A stretch of DNA of 64,000 nt from Breviolum minutum Mf 1.05b.01 (GCA_000507305.1 DF239954.1:82222-146221), one strand, 5' to 3'. Positions 1 through 11,505 are shown, counted from the stretch's first letter. Numbers and translations are program-made. Notes: a model not told the origin generated them from the sequence alone.

Positions 1-918
1 TCCTACACTTTGGTGCCGCCGGCGAAGACATTGCCGAGAGTGCGACCATCGCAGGATGTTTGTGAGTGGTGGGTCTATTGGTCTGGGAGACAAGTTCGAT
101 GGTTCGACTTTTACTACCGAGCGGCTAAGGAGTGCACCAATCTTCTGCTGGCGAATGTGCTGCGTTTGGTGGTGATTTTTAGATGCCTGGGAATTTGCTT
201 TGGAGTGGGGAAATATGTCCGGTGGCTGGTTGAAACAGTGGGGCTGCAGGAAGAAATCAGCATGCAACAGGAATGGTTCCGAAGCGTGAAACACATGCTG
301 AACACAGACCTGATTCTTTGGCACGGTGCTGCATCCTCTATATTAATGACGTCTGAATTGGTGAAGAGGGCAGATGTACGGGGTATTGCCATTGTGCTTG
401 TTCATCTGGCAGGTTTCATTGCCTTTGATATTCTACTTCGATTTGGAGTAGTTCGAAAACGTTGGCTGTATCGACGCACAGTGCAGCGAACTGTGTTGCT
501 GCCTTTGCTTGTAGTCCTCATTGTTGTGCCCAAGGCTCGCTGGACCTTCTCCGTGGTTTATTTTGGCCTAGCTCTGGTGCTGTGGCAAGTGGAAAGGTTC
601 CTGGGTTATATTACAGAGAAGCAACATGAGTGGTTTTCCCAGCAGTGGGAAAGCACCTACAAGGCCCTCACTTTGGGTGAGTGTCCTTCTTCCGATGGTG
701 GCCTTTGTCCATGTCCCTGTACACATCCGCAGCAAAATGCACATCCCCGGTGCAAGAAGATGAAAACGACGACACGTTGGCCGCCACTTCCCAGGTGGCT
801 CAGACGCTTGCTTTCCAAGCGCCGCGGCTGCAAGCGAAGCTGCAAACGAAGGATGCGCAAATTGGGACATGCCGCTTCTAAGGATTCCCTGGCAAGTGAT
901 GCCAGTACAGCCAGTTGA
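1..918 (+). CDS. Multi-pass membrane protein, 3' part (5' end outside window)
   Basis: The frame is open from the first base, so the start lies upstream of the window. The translated part has several hydrophobic stretches: around residues 48-63 (LLLANVLRLVVIFRCLGICF), 125-145 (IAIVLVHLAGFIAFDILLRF), 162-175 (TVLLPLLVVLIVV) and 182-195. Between them are basic and aromatic loops. This looks like part of an integral membrane protein such as a channel or transporter, but I do not recognise the family. The last 80 residues turn abruptly Cys/Pro- then Arg-rich. That suggests an intron beginning at the GTGAGT near 676, with splicing to about 768, so that the true C-terminus would be the acidic frame starting EDENDDTL and ending at a TAA near 880. 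Confidence is fair for a coding 3' end and low for the exact stop. Confidence 0.5.
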   Translation, partial: SYTLVPPAKTLPRVRPSQDVCEWWVYWSGRQVRWFDFYYRAAKECTNLLLANVLRLVVIFRCLGICFGVGKYVRWLVETVGLQEEISMQQEWFRSVKHMLNTDLILWHGAASSILMTSELVKRADVRGIAIVLVHLAGFIAFDILLRFGVVRKRWLYRRTVQRTVLLPLLVVLIVVPKARWTFSVVYFGLALVLWQVERFLGYITEKQHEWFSQQWESTYKALTLGECPSSDGGLCPCPCTHPQQNAHPRCKKMKTTTRWPPLPRWLRRLLSKRRGCKRSCKRRMRKLGHAASKDSLASDASTAS

Positions 919-3660
919 GTAGTCAAGAGGACCTTGATTTGATCAGTCTTTACCATCATTGTGTGAGCTGGGCACTTGGCACTTGTCTAAATTTGACGAT
1001 TTTATGTATTTATCGTTGTACTTCTTCAGAAGGCATATCTGGCAAGAACCTTCACACATTTCAAAAGTCATTGCAAAGTTAACTTTGACACAAGCTGTAT
1101 GCAGCGGTAACCGCTGTTTCCCACCCGACATTTGTTTCTCGGGTGTCACCGTTTCACCTGCACACAGTGAGATGCTTGGAGTAAAACAGCCGGGTGCCCG
1201 CAGCTAGCACTGGTCCGACTGGTTCCCCACCGTAAGATGGAGTTGCTCATTTTTCCGGACAGTTTTCTACAAGAAACTGAGAACATGCCTATGATTTGGT
1301 CTCCAGCATCCCGTCCCTAAGATTAAAATTTTCCTATCCTTTTCGAATTATCCTTTTTGACAGCATGGCAGGGACCTCCCGTTCACTTCTATGCCAATCA
1401 TTTGGACACCATGGGTACATCTCCCGGGATCAGCCATACGCTGAAGAAGCCAGGCAAGGGAAGCTTTGGGACAATCTCTGGGACACCAATTGGAAGTTCC
1501 CAATTCATTGCATACAGATTTCTCAAAGACGTGACAAAGCCAGTGATACAAGTCCTTGGTCATACTGTACCTTGTTGGGATACAGGAAGATGCAGTAGAA
1601 CATGATGCAACCAGAGGATGGAATTCGCATTTTTCCTTAAATCCATGGCCACGCCCACCTTCTCAGGCTGCAAAAGGGGGCAATGTGCGTTGATGGGAAG
1701 CGCTCCCACTGGGCGTGGAGAGTATCCAGTGCCCGTGGCGGGGGGATATAGCCCGCGCCGGGGCCATTCAATGGCCAACTTGAAGGCAGGTGATGCGCTG
1801 GTTTCGAGTGATTTCTTGAGATGTTGGGAGATGCTGGCATTAAATGACTTCGAAGCGTTCTCCCAGGCTGCGACAGTTGTGGCTTGACAAGCAACCGGAA
1901 CGCCAAACTCCACTGGCACTGCAGAGAGATGGGTTTTCTGAAGGAATATGCACAATTGACGGCCAAGCACACATAGATGTCCACTCAAAGGGCCTTGTCT
2001 TCTCTTGCAAGACTCACACCAAGGAGCGACTCATGGTCGCTAAGAGCAAAGGGCAACTGCAGAGCAAAAGCAGCTCAAAGATTGGAGACGGCATCTTGGT
2101 GGCCAACTGTAAACCATGTTTACAAGCTTTCCAATGCTAAGACACTTGAAACAGCTCCTGCAGTTTTGCCACAAATCCTTGTCATGAACTTCACCTTTTA
2201 ACAACAACCATTCCATTGCCTACAAAGCACGGGAGTCTAAACCAAAGTTTCTCATCAAGTTGTTGGTGCCGGAGGTGTCAAGCTGCCACCTATTCATCGA
2301 GCTGCTTGGTTAGATTTGTTCTTGAAGCAATGGCCTTGGTTGAATCCAGAATCCTGAAAAAACTTTGGTGTATCTGAGTATCTGTTCTTTTTTCTTTTGA
2401 AACCTTGCAATTGGACTTAGTAAAATTTTACAAATTTGTTTGGTTTCGGCTTTTATTTCCTTGAAACGGTTTTTATATAGACTATTATATATACACTTGT
2501 GATCTTTCCCAGCTTTTTTTCTGCAGCCGCACACACACAAAATCGTTGAGAGGTCCGGCATCGGAACCACAAGTCCGAGCACTTTGTGTTGGTTCGACTA
2601 CCACACTGGCCCGAAGGCGGAGCTGCTGCCCCCCCAAAAAAACCAACACTGAAGCAACCTCTTTTGACTGGTTTATATAGTAGATATATGGGTGTCTCCG
2701 AAAATAGTGGTACCCCCAAATCATCCATTCTAATAGGGTTTTCCATTATAAACCATCCATTTTGGGGTACCCCTATTTCTGGAAATATATATATATATAC
2801 AGTTGGTTTAGTTGTTTAACTGGACTAAACTTGATATGTTGAAATGCCTTTTGATGCAGTTGAGTTATCTTAACACCTCGCCAGGTGTTGCGAAGCGAGG
2901 AAACTGATCTTGGCACATTTGCATTTGCCACACCTGCGAAATTCAAAGTTTGGATGCATAGAAAGCTTGGTTACAGCCTGAGTTCAACAAAAGGATGTGA
3001 GATCTCAATAACTTAAACTTTGTTTCCCCAAATACCCACCTTTTTACCTAGATAGATTGAAGTATCCATGAATGAACTTCTATTTAATATGATACTTGCT
3101 GCATCTTGCTGCCAAGATGGTTGGAACCGATCCAAGTGTATACTGTGTAAGGTACAATCGAGAGTGGTCTGCTGATGTAGACACCTCGTTGACCGCAACG
3201 GGCAAGGGTTTAGAGTGAGATCTCACTGTGCTGAGGATCTTTTCTATGCATGTCTTTTTCCGTCTAAATCTCATTTTCCTTTGAAATTGGTATTAAGCGG
3301 AAAGAGCAAACGATTTTTATGTCACCACACGTGGTCCGATTTGCACGGTGGAGAATCACCGCCCTGCGATTCTTTTTCAGTCCTGCCAAGCAGGGGCAAG
3401 TTTTTTCAGCGCTACAGAGACCGTCAGACTTTTTGCGCAGCTCCGGGAACAAAGATGCAAAAGTCTTCCCGTGGTTCCTGAGGTTGAATATGATACTGTG
3501 ACTTCAGATTAATTAATTTCTATAGCTGATGATTTTGGGTATTTCTCTCTATCCACTATCCACTTTGAATGTAAAAGTGAAGTTCATGAATAATCACAAG
3601 ATTGATAACGATTGCCCTTATTTATCAACATAAGAATCTCGAACAAAATTTTCTGCAAAA
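919..3660. other. Gene-poor spacer
   Basis: No gene can be supported here. Short open frames occur (for example 1357-1605 and 1618-1887 on +, 1560-1988 on -), but none shows a recognisable domain and opposite-strand frames overlap them. A short CA run lies near 2530, a MITE-like palindrome at 2691-2784 and a short TA run at 2787-2801. Confidence 0.5.
2691..2784. mobile_element. MITE-like palindromic element, copy 1
   Basis: Two imperfect inverted arms, about 2697-2727 and 2752-2783, both contain a GGTACCCC core. The left arm reads GAAAATAGTGGTACCCC. The reverse complement of the right arm reads GAAATAGGGGTACCCC. The element is short, has no coding capacity and is flanked by TA-rich sequence. 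Its right half (CCATTATAAACCATCCATTT) matches the reverse complement of 20236-20262, where another palindrome sits. A dispersed family of miniature inverted-repeat elements is the simplest reading. Confidence 0.55.
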
Positions 3661-3719
3661 AAACCTCCATTGAAATGCACGAGCACGAAGAGGCTAGTGA
3701 TTTTTCGTGACATTTCTCC

Positions 3720-3891
3720 AGCTCGAGGTGCCACGAGTCAAAACATCGAGACGAACAAACTCTATGCCGATGATACCTTCATGCGCCGCCTTTCCATGGA
3801 GGACAATCAGATTGACAGGCATCTCAACAAGCCGTTGTTGCTTGTTTCCAGTTCTTCCTTGTGTTCAACGTTTTCAATTGTTGGGCGTTGA
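3720..3891 (+). CDS. Candidate exon, unrecognised
   Basis: After a CAG acceptor-like site near 3720 the frame reads ARGATSQNIETN, then KLYADDTFMRRLS and NQIDRHLNKPLLLV, and ends at a TGA. The residue mix looks like ordinary protein, but no family is recognised and the neighbouring exons are not obvious. A low-confidence exon of an unidentified + strand gene. Confidence 0.3.
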
Positions 3892-4208
3892 AATTTACCT
3901 GAGCAAGTGAGATTGTATAAAAAAGTATTGATATCAGCAGGGTATCAATGAATCATGATCATTTGCAAAAGGGCCTGGAAGTCGGAAAGAACTGGGGCCT
4001 AACCAGCTGGTTCCCGGGACGCATTTTGCAGGCGGCAGTCGAAACTCCGTTGCTCAGCTGGAGCTGATGATCATTCCAAGGTGCAGCTGAAGCTAAACAA
4101 TTTTGATCAATTTTGTATGATGAGTAAAGATTATTACGACAATTACCAGTTGTCATTTTCATTTTCATATGACACCAACTCAGGGTTTGGAAGTTTTTTT
4201 TTCCCACC

Positions 4209-4393
4209 AGCTTGCCAGGTTCGGTGTTTCGCCTTGGCTGCAGGGCAAGCTGGAAGTGTTCGATCCTTCCCATCAAGTACTGCTGCAGGTCCAGTTTCAG
4301 GGGAATCTGTGTGACTTGGGGGGGGACACAAATCAGGTTCGAGTGAAGATGTCATCAACCAAAGCGCACCACATGCTTCGTCATCATGGGTAG
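4209..4393 (+). CDS. Candidate exon, unrecognised
   Basis: The frame after an AG near 4211 reads LARFGVSPWLQGKLEVFD and then PSHQVLLQVQFQGN, which looks protein-like. It may belong with the exon at 4728-4892. No domain is recognised and the 3' border is uncertain. Confidence 0.3.
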
Positions 4394-4727
4394 TGTTTAT
4401 GAGTTGTCATTAGATATGGCCTGGTGGGGATAGCACCTGCTAACATATTGTCAGTCTCTCTTTGAGCCAAGTTTTTCATGTAGAACTGACCAACTGGTTT
4501 TGGACGCCAGGGCATACGGCCGACATGCTTGATTGGATCCGCCGATCTGAACTAGAAGGCAGCACTGCAGTTGCTTGGAGCCTTTTTTATAAGGTGTTTT
4601 GAAGCAAAGAACATCAAATAGAGTGTCCACTTCGAGAAACATATTATATTCGTGACTACATCGCAATATGATATGTGTATATATAGATAGATATGTTCAC
4701 ATCTATTTAAAATATATACACACACAG

Positions 4728-4892
4728 ATTGACCAGGCATGCTGCCAGTGGCCAGGTGACCAGGGAAAGATGTTGGACCCGGTCTACAACATTGACACCG
4801 TGTCTCCAGACGCTTTTGTGTTCGGTGTGCTCCTTAGGATGATTCAGTATGGATGGATGCATCAGATTGATGGATTCCGCAGCAACATTTGA
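4728..4892 (+). CDS. Terminal exon of an unrecognised gene
   Basis: A clear CACACAG acceptor ends at 4727, and the following frame runs 54 codons to a TGA at 4890-4892. It contains DPVYNIDTVSPDAFVFGVLL and ends with QIDGFRSNI. The pattern Asp...DAFVFGVLL is faintly like the end of a protein kinase catalytic domain (subdomain IX, D-x-F/Y-S/A-F-G), but this is too short to claim. Likely the last exon of a gene whose upstream exons may lie at 3.7-4.4 kb. Confidence 0.4.
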   Translation: MDQACCQWPGDQGKMLDPVYNIDTVSPDAFVFGVLLRMIQYGWMHQIDGFRSNI

Positions 4893-5022
4893 GGTCCCGA
4901 AACAGAAGAAGGAGAGCCAGCAAGGTCGGAGTTTCCAAATTTCCTGTGTGTGATTCGCTCCTTGCTTCTGTTGTCCTAATTGTTCTTCCTGCTTGCTCTT
5001 GTGCTTCTTGTGTTTGTTCTGA

Positions 5023-5110
5023 TTGTGGTTGTGGTTGTGGTTGTGGTGGTGGTGGTCGTCGTAGTCCTCCTCCTCCTCCTCCTCCTTCCCCTCGTCGTCG
5101 TCGTCATTGC
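5023..5110. repeat. Compound trinucleotide/hexanucleotide microsatellite
   Basis: Runs of GGTTGT, then GGT, TCG, CCT and TCG triplets. On the minus strand this yields a spurious His/Asn- and Asp/Glu-rich reading frame. Confidence 0.8.
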
Positions 5111-5590
5111 CGGTTTTGGTTTTTGATTTTATTCTGTGAAAGTTCCTGTGATTGTTCCTGTGGTGGTCGCTGATTCTGGCCAGAAGCATCCATTCGTCCA
5201 TTCGGATTGTCACAGGCGATTGGAAGAGACAGCACAGTTCGCGCTGGACTCCAGAGGGCTCCAGGCCGGAAATCCAGCGGCCACATGTCAAGCCCCAGGT
5301 GGTGTTGATGATACGGCTTTAAACTCAAGCTTTTATGCCCAGGGTCTGCCTCGTTGGGGCGTTGCAAGCGATGAGGCCAGTGGTATCTCCTAGAACCCAG
5401 GACCCAGTGGTTCGTTTGAAGTGGAAAAAGAGAAGGCTATCCATATCCATATCCATCTATTGCAGAATGTGTTGGTTGGAAATGCCAGAAGTTTTGCATA
5501 GTTTTGTATTCAACAGGTTTGAACAGGGAGGTGTGTGCTTTCCGTGATTTCCGAAAACTCACGAAGGCAGAAGACTTCCGCTTGGTCCAC

Positions 5591-6379
5591 ATGAGAACAA
5601 GACATTTCCATGGAAAGGATGCGTTTTCCACGAAGAAAAAGGAAGAAGCATCCTCCGAGGAGTCGGAGTCCTCCGAGTCCGACTCCGACACGACAGATTT
5701 GGTAAGACTTTTGTCGAGTGCTGGAGACGATAGCGACAGTGACAACAGCACCAACACCACTGACGACAGCGACACCGCGCCAAAAATCGAGGAATTGACC
5801 TTAGATTTGACGCTGAATGGGGTGATACCCACTTGCAAAATCAGCGGTGGTTGCGGATTGAACTTGACCGATGACAAGACTCCCTTTGTTGAGCATGTCA
5901 CTCCTCTGAATGGCTCATTTGATGACGGGACCACTGTAGTGATTACCGTGGCGATGTCTAGTGAACCGCAAGATGTCCAGGTATTTTTTGGACCTTTCGA
6001 ATGTCCAGGTGCAGTGGTGACTAGTCCGAAATCCGGACGATGGACTGTTACCGTCCCACTCTGTGCCTTTGAAGCCTCCATAACTCCAGTCTATGTTTTG
6101 ACCAGTACCGGCTATGCAGTGGCAGGTTCTCCTTTCACTGGTGCGAGCTTTCAATTTGAACAGTTCTTAAAACTCAAGTCCATTACACCCTCATCAGGCT
6201 CCTTCTATGGTGGAAGCCTAGTGACCATCGAAGGGGCCGGTCTGGGACCTACGGCAGCCATGAACTACGCCACAGTGGGAGGATATCCCTGCGAGGTGAT
6301 TTCGGCCAGCAACACTCAGATCCAATGCTACACACCCGCCGCGGCGGCTGAACTGGCCACTGAAAACAGCACAGTCAGG
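5591..6379 (+). CDS. Fibrocystin-L-like protein, exon with acidic linker and IPT/TIG domains
   Basis: This exon opens the recognisable part of a very large extracellular-type protein. The first ATG in frame is at 5591, but it lacks a signal peptide, so an upstream exon probably supplies the N-terminus. A Ser/Glu/Asp-rich stretch (about residues 18-60) leads into two IPT/TIG immunoglobulin-like folds. The second is textbook: ITPSSGSFYGGSLVTIEG, then CEVISASNTQIQCYTP. The first covers VEHVTPLNGSFDDGTTV. IPT repeats in fibrocystins and plexins mediate extracellular interactions. The frame runs into a poly-T tract after 6379, and the next exon resumes at about 6515, which implies an intron of roughly 135 bases. 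The domain assignment is firm; the start is not. Confidence 0.75.
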
Positions 6380-6514
6380 ACTTTTTTTTTTCTGGGGGGG
6401 TGGGAAGGAAAGGTCACATTTTCAACAAGAAAACATGAGGGAAAGCCGGGATAACTAAGCTGCAATTTTCAAAACTACTGCAATTCTCCGGGTGTTTTTT
6501 CTTTCCAATTGGAG

Positions 6515-8690
6515 GTGAGTGTGCGCCTTTTTGTCAGGACACAAGATGTGAAAGTGCAGGTGTTGTCTGCGCAAGTGTCTTCAAGTGTTGGCTTGATGGC
6601 GGAATATTTCTTCTTTGCTCAGGGGAGCAGCCTTCCAAACCTTGACTCTCGTGTACCTGACCTGAAGCGTATTGAAGGCACTATTAACCAGCCAGACACC
6701 GGTAGCAAATGGTTCGATCAGATGCTAGACAGTGACAACTTTGCAGTAAGATGGACTGGCTTCGTAAGCGTCAAGACTACAGGCGAGTACACTTTCTACC
6801 TGGGTTCTGATGATGGCAGTAAGATGTACCTCAACGGTGCAATGATCATAAACAATGATGGAACGCATGGAATGAGAACACGAAGCTCACTGCCCATGAA
6901 GTTGCAGGGCAACAGCCAGAATCGGGTAACTATCCTGTTTTTTGAAAGAACCGGTGGGGCTGGTATAAGACTGCAGTACACTGGACCAGACACCGGTGGG
7001 CAGCTGATCGTAGTTCCGAGCTCGGTCTTGTCACATGGCGTGTATGGGGAGCTGCCGACTCTGCCTTTCACGTACAATGATCCCGCGTCATCTCCCATGA
7101 TTGAGAACCTCACGGAGACTGGCTCGGAGCTGGTGCTTCAAGTCAACGGTACCTTTAACAATGCAGTGAATGTCTCGTTCGGCACCGCCACTAACCCCAA
7201 CACCAACTTTGAGTGCAATGTCATCAGCTGGTCGTCATCAGAAATTACATGCACCAGACCAACTTTGCCGTCAGGTGCATGGCAGGTCCGGGTTTATGTA
7301 GATGGTGATGGATGGTCAAATCCTGCTCCCAGCATGGTGTGGGTACCTTTGACCCTGACTTCTGTGGAGTCCAATGGTGTCACAGTTGACGCGACCAGCA
7401 CGTCAGAGCCTTGGATCCTGGTCATGAAACTCTCGCATGGAGGAATCCTTGGATATGATTCAGAGTATTGGACCAACACAGAGTTACTGAACCCTACATC
7501 TCCAGAGGACATGCCAGACAACGCCAAATACCAGGCATATTTGGATGCTCCTTTCAAGCGCCTCAGAGCATGTGTGGGCAGTTCTAACGGAAAATGTGTG
7601 CATCACAAGTTCGACAGTGAATGGTCTAGTGCCAAGGCATTGTTCTCGGCTGGCTACATTCGAGACCCCACAGTGGATCAAGCTGGTTTGATTCAAGCCC
7701 TTGGTGCCACTCCTGGTAGCTATCGCGCTTGCCCCATGCTCTTTCCTGGCTTCAACTTGGAATGCCCGAACAACAACAAGGCCCGCTGGGGCTTTTGCGC
7801 CAACTGTCCCAGCCAGTCTTGTCAGTCAGAATCATCTGATGCAGATGCAGCTGTGGGCATTGGATTAAGAGGTGAGAGTTCATCAGCAGTGGGTGCAGGA
7901 TGGACGGATTACTTTGCTCCGGGGGGTGGAACATGTACTCCCACCAGTGAAACCCACCGAGATGTGTGGCTTTGGGTGGAAAACACCTCAGCTGTAAATG
8001 GAGGTGTCAATGGACAACTCTTCAGTGGCTATGGAGGAGGTGTTACTTTGAACATCCAAGGGACGGGACTTGGCTTTGCAGCAAGTCAGACCAAGATCTC
8101 GGTTTGCGGTGAGCCTTGTGAAGTGTCCGCCAGCAATGATACGGCTGCCAGCTGTGCCGTGCCTTCTATGACAGACCAAGATTTTATTGATGCCTTTCCA
8201 GATGCATTCCCATCCATTGATTTGGCTACAGTTGCAGCTAAATTCTACACAGATCGAGGCGAGCAAGAAGAACAGTTGTCCAAGTTGGCTTTCACTTCTC
8301 CGATAGACCAGCAGATTGATATGTCAATGGGAGTTGGACCACGCAGTGGCTGCTGGTTTGGTTTTGAACTTCCTCATAGCAAGGAGGCCTTCTTGACAGC
8401 TGTGGACTTCTTCCCACCAACCGATCCGAATCGCCGCAACAAGGTTGTAGAGACAGTCTTCGAGATTCGGAGTTTCTCTGGTAATCTGACTTGGGAAGAG
8501 GTGGCCAGTGTCCGTGACAGTGTTTGGACAGGAGAAAGCATCGCCCAGGGATGGACCTCTTATCCCATCAGCGGCAGTGGTGTGAACGGCACGGCGGTGG
8601 GTCAAGCCTTTCGGATTCGCCTCTTACCGGATGCTTGCCAAACATCAGGTCTGACGGGACCTTGTTGGACCGATAAAAACAAAACCACAG
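6515..8690 (+). CDS. Fibrocystin-L-like protein, large exon with PA14, IPT and galactose-binding-like domains
   Basis: One long exon of about 725 codons. Domains in order are: a PA14 carbohydrate-binding domain (roughly residues 25-180, with FAVRWTGFVSVKTTGEYTF and the SDDGSKMYLNG signature); an IPT fold with CNVISWSSSEITCTRP; a Cys-containing region (GGILGYDSEYWTNTELLNP to GFCANCPSQSCQ) that recalls fibrinogen-like or lectin modules but is not assigned; a further IPT (GGGVTLNIQGTGLGF, CEVSASNDTAASC); and a C-terminal stretch (SFSGNLTWEEVASV...) resembling an F5/8-type discoidin fold. PA14 inside an IPT array is the arrangement of PKHD1L1/fibrocystin-L. The exon ends near 8690 before AT-rich intron sequence. 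The acceptor side reads GGAG|GTGAGTG. Confidence 0.8.
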
Positions 8691-8875
8691 GGTTTTGAGT
8701 TTTGAGAACTTGCAACTGGGAGAGGGAAGCAGATTGTTCAAAAATACCATTTTTTAGAAGCGAAGAAAAAAAGATCCATCGAATTTTTGAATGTAAAAAT
8801 CCGTAAAAAACCTACAATCAAAGGACGGCACGGCACCCCATCATTTTGAGTCCAAAGACCAATCCCCTGTGCCAG

Positions 8876-9062
8876 GTGAGCTGATGCGTGGTGTTCGTTT
8901 CAGAGGAATCTTGCTGAACAAGGGGAATACATCCGCTTGTCCCATTGAGGTGGAGAGCATCTCCCACCCCTTGGCCTCCGCCATTGGTGGCTCGGCATTA
9001 TTGCCAGCGACCTTATCCTACAGCTTGGCCAGTTTCTTGGCAGGGAAGTTCTTGAAAGTGCA
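8876..9062 (+). CDS. Fibrocystin-L-like protein, small exon
   Basis: A GCCAG acceptor ends at 8875. The frame then reads ELMRGVRFRGILLNKGNTSA, CPIEVESISHPLASAIGGSA. It continues the + strand protein between the large PA14 exon and the next IPT exon. The Cys and the SHPLASAIGGSALLP stretch would fit the start of an IPT strand. The 3' border is uncertain because the frame stays open for a while past the likely exon end. Confidence 0.5.
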
Positions 9063-9465
9063 CATTTTGGCGGCATGTGAAGTTTTTTTTTGCTGTAGCG
9101 ACATGCACCCCAACCTCATGTTGCCGATATAAGATGATGTAATCATTCGCGAAACTGACAACTTAGAGTGCGCGGAATCATCTCATTTCAGCTTGACATA
9201 TCATAAGTTCAATTGAACTAAGATTTTGGCATCTCAAAACCAGCTCGACGGGCCAGTCTTCTTTATCCGTCGGGCCTGAGGAACGCCTCAAGTCACTTCT
9301 TTGACTCCCAACCGCGGGACAGCCCGGGGAGACACTCTGGTGACGTTGCTGGGTGATGGCCTCGAACCCTTGGATTCCTCAGGAACAGCAACAGGTGGGA
9401 AAGCCTTGTGATCGTAAGGAAAGCTACGACGTGAAGATTTTGTGAATGCAATGGTTTGTTTGCTT

Positions 9466-10189
9466 CGTCTTGTTTTGTCTTGTTTTGTCTCGTTTTGCTT
9501 TGTTTTGTCTTGTTTTGTCTTGTTTTGTCTTGTTTTGTTTGTTTTGTCTTGTTTTGTCTTGTTTTTCTTTGTAATGTCTTTGTTTTGTCTTGTTTTGTCT
9601 TGTTGTGTCTTGTTTGTCTTGTTGTGTCTTGNNNNNNNNNNNNNNNNNNNNNNNNNNNNNNNNNNNNNNNNNNNNNNNNNNNNNNNNNNNNNNNNNNNNN
9701 NNNNNNNNNNNNNNNNNNNNNNNNNNNNNNNNNNNNNNNNNNNNNNNNNNNNNNNNNNNNNNNNNNNNNNNNNNNNNNNNNNNNNNNNNNNNNNNNNNNN
9801 NNNNNNNNNNNNNNNNNNNNNNNNNNNNNNNNNNNNNNNNNNNNNNNNNNNNNNNNNNNNNNNNNNNNNNNNNNNNNNNNNNNNNNNNNNNNTCTTGTTT
9901 TGCTTTGTTTTGCTTTGTTTTGCTTTGTTTTTGTCTTGTTTTGTCTTGTTTTGTCTTGTTTTGTCTTGTTTTGTCTTGTTTTGCTTTGTTTTGTCTTGTT
10001 TTGTCTGGTTTTGTCTTGTTGTGTCTTGTTTTGTCTTGTTTTGTCTTGTTTTGTCTTGTTGTGTCTTGTTTTGTCTTGTTTTGTTTTGTTTTGTCTTGTT
10101 TTGTCTTGTTTTGTCTTGTTTTGTCTGTCTGTCTGTCTGCCTGCCTGGTCCACTGCCTGGTTGTTTGTTTGTTTGTTTGTTTGTTTGTT

Positions 10190-10229
<40 letters not shown>

Positions 10230-10265
10230 CGTCTGTCTGTCTGTCTGTCTGTCTGTCCATCCGTC
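9466..10265. repeat. Satellite array: 10-bp (TGTTTTGTCT)n followed by (TTTG)n and (GTCT)n
   Basis: A degenerate 10-base unit, TGTTTTGTCT with TGTTTTGCTT and TGTTGTGTCT variants, fills 9466-9631 and 9893-10123. It passes into GTTT tetramers (about 10160-10195) and then GTCT/GTCC tetramers (10196-10265). The six-frame translations are Cys/Val/Leu/Phe- or Lys/Thr/Gln-rich artefacts. The array sits in an intron of the fibrocystin-L-like gene, between exons at 8.9 and 10.5 kb. Confidence 0.9.
9632..9892. other. Assembly gap (261 N)
   Basis: A run of N inside the 10-bp satellite. The true array length is unknown, as expected when a short-period repeat is not spanned. Confidence 0.98.
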
Positions 10266-10455
10266 CGTTTGTTTTCTTTCTTTTTTGCGAAATCTCCGAA
10301 ACCATGAAGGCAAAAGTCTCAGCGAGTGTATGCTGACAATCCTCTGTAGGAAACACAAGTGGCAGACATGCCCAAATAGTCATGTCCAGTGTCAAGGGGA
10401 CATGTTCATGTGTGTACAGGGCTTCCTGCAGAAATTAGCTTGAATACATTGGAAA

Positions 10456-10680
10456 GTGAAGTTTTACCACACATCAATGCACGTCGGAGGTGTCACGACT
10501 TCAAATGCCGTGGTCACCTTCAATGGCTACGACTGCATCCCACAAGAAGCCAATGCCACGGCATTGAGCTGCATGACCACTGAGCGAAATGCAGGAATCA
10601 ATGCTCCTTCCACCACGGTCTTCCTGGAAGGTAGAGGATATGCTATCATCTCCGAAAGGGCTGAAGATACAGTCTTTAGG
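10456..10680 (+). CDS. Fibrocystin-L-like protein, IPT exon
   Basis: The frame reads GGVTTSNAVVTFNGYDCIPQ, then CMTTERNAGINAPSTTVFLE and GRGYAII. This is the second half of an IPT/TIG fold: a strand with VVTFNGYDC followed by a CMTT strand. It immediately precedes the G8 exon, as in fibrocystins where IPT repeats lead into the first G8. The frame probably leaves the exon soon after residue 70, because what follows turns Lys/Arg-rich. Confidence 0.65.
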
Positions 10681-10856
10681 CGCGGCCAGATACGCTCCAA
10701 ACAAACTGAACGCTGCAGAAAAATGGGTAGAGGCAAGTACTCCTTGATTGCGAGTCGTAGAAGTAAAGATGAAACAGCTCTCAATTGATATGCATATTTC
10801 ACAAATCTCAAATGGGATGACCAAATCATTTTGTGTTGGTTAGCACAAGAACATGC

Positions 10857-11505
10857 TCATGGTAAGACAAGGGGTGCCAGAGTTGCGGCTGAGGTATGTG
10901 GACAAGTGGAGCAATATCTACAGTTGGTTGGAGTCAGAGCCTCCTGTGGATGGAGATAGTGTGGTGGTACCTGAAGGTCAGGCAATTATGCTTGATGTGA
11001 ACTCACCCAAGCTCTTCTTGCTACTGATCTCGGGTTATTTCGAATTTGATCGCCGCGATTTGATGTTGAATTCCACTTACATTTGGATTGCAGGTGGCAG
11101 TTTTTATGTGGGCTCTGAGGCTGCTCCCTTCTTAAACCAGGCAACCATTACCTTGCATGGAGATCGTTGGTTCACCATTGAACTTCCAGTGATAGGCTCT
11201 AAGATGTTGGCTGTGACGGATCTGGGCGGCTTGGGTACATGTGCGCATCTCTACAAGAGGACCAATCGTTTGTCCAGGACGGGCAATCACTATGTGGATC
11301 CTTGCCCAGTGAAGTTGGTTGGTCGTATGGAGTTACATGGGAAGCCTGGGATCTCTTGGACTCGCTTGGTGGAGACAGCTCCGTCTGGCTCCAGTTTGCT
11401 GAAGTTGGAAGAAGCTGTCGACTGGGAAGTTGGAGTTGAGGTGGTGATCACACCCACAGAACGTGGACACCAGGAGGAGGCCTGGAAGAGTTCAAGATTT
11501 CTTGA
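10857..11505 (+). CDS. Fibrocystin-L-like protein, first G8 domain exon
   Basis: This exon carries a well preserved G8 domain, a beta-rich extracellular module with eight conserved glycines found in PKHD1, PKHD1L1, CEMIP and TMEM2. Visible landmarks are SWLESEPPVDGDSVVVPEGQ, IMLDVNSPKLFLLLISGYFE, then STYIWIAGGSFYVGSEAAPF and ATITLHGDRW. After the G8 core comes the usual continuation MELHGKPGISWTRL and LLKLEEAVDWEVGVEVVITP, which leads into the beta-helix. Both flanks lose coherence, which implies introns. This is the most diagnostic exon of the locus. Confidence 0.85.

Noticed and set aside
1560-1988. Minus-strand frame of 142 codons
   Set aside because: It overlaps open frames on the + strand, shows no domain and has no splice context, so it is probably chance.
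4707-5291. Minus-strand 194-codon frame rich in His/Asn and Asp/Glu
   Set aside because: Its length comes from the triplet microsatellite at 5023-5110, and the opposite strand holds a better supported exon at 4728-4892.
9288-10443. Long open frames on both strands with Lys/Thr/Gln-rich or Cys/Val/Leu/Phe-rich protein
   Set aside because: They are translations of the 10-bp satellite and cross an N gap in several frames at once, so they are not genes.
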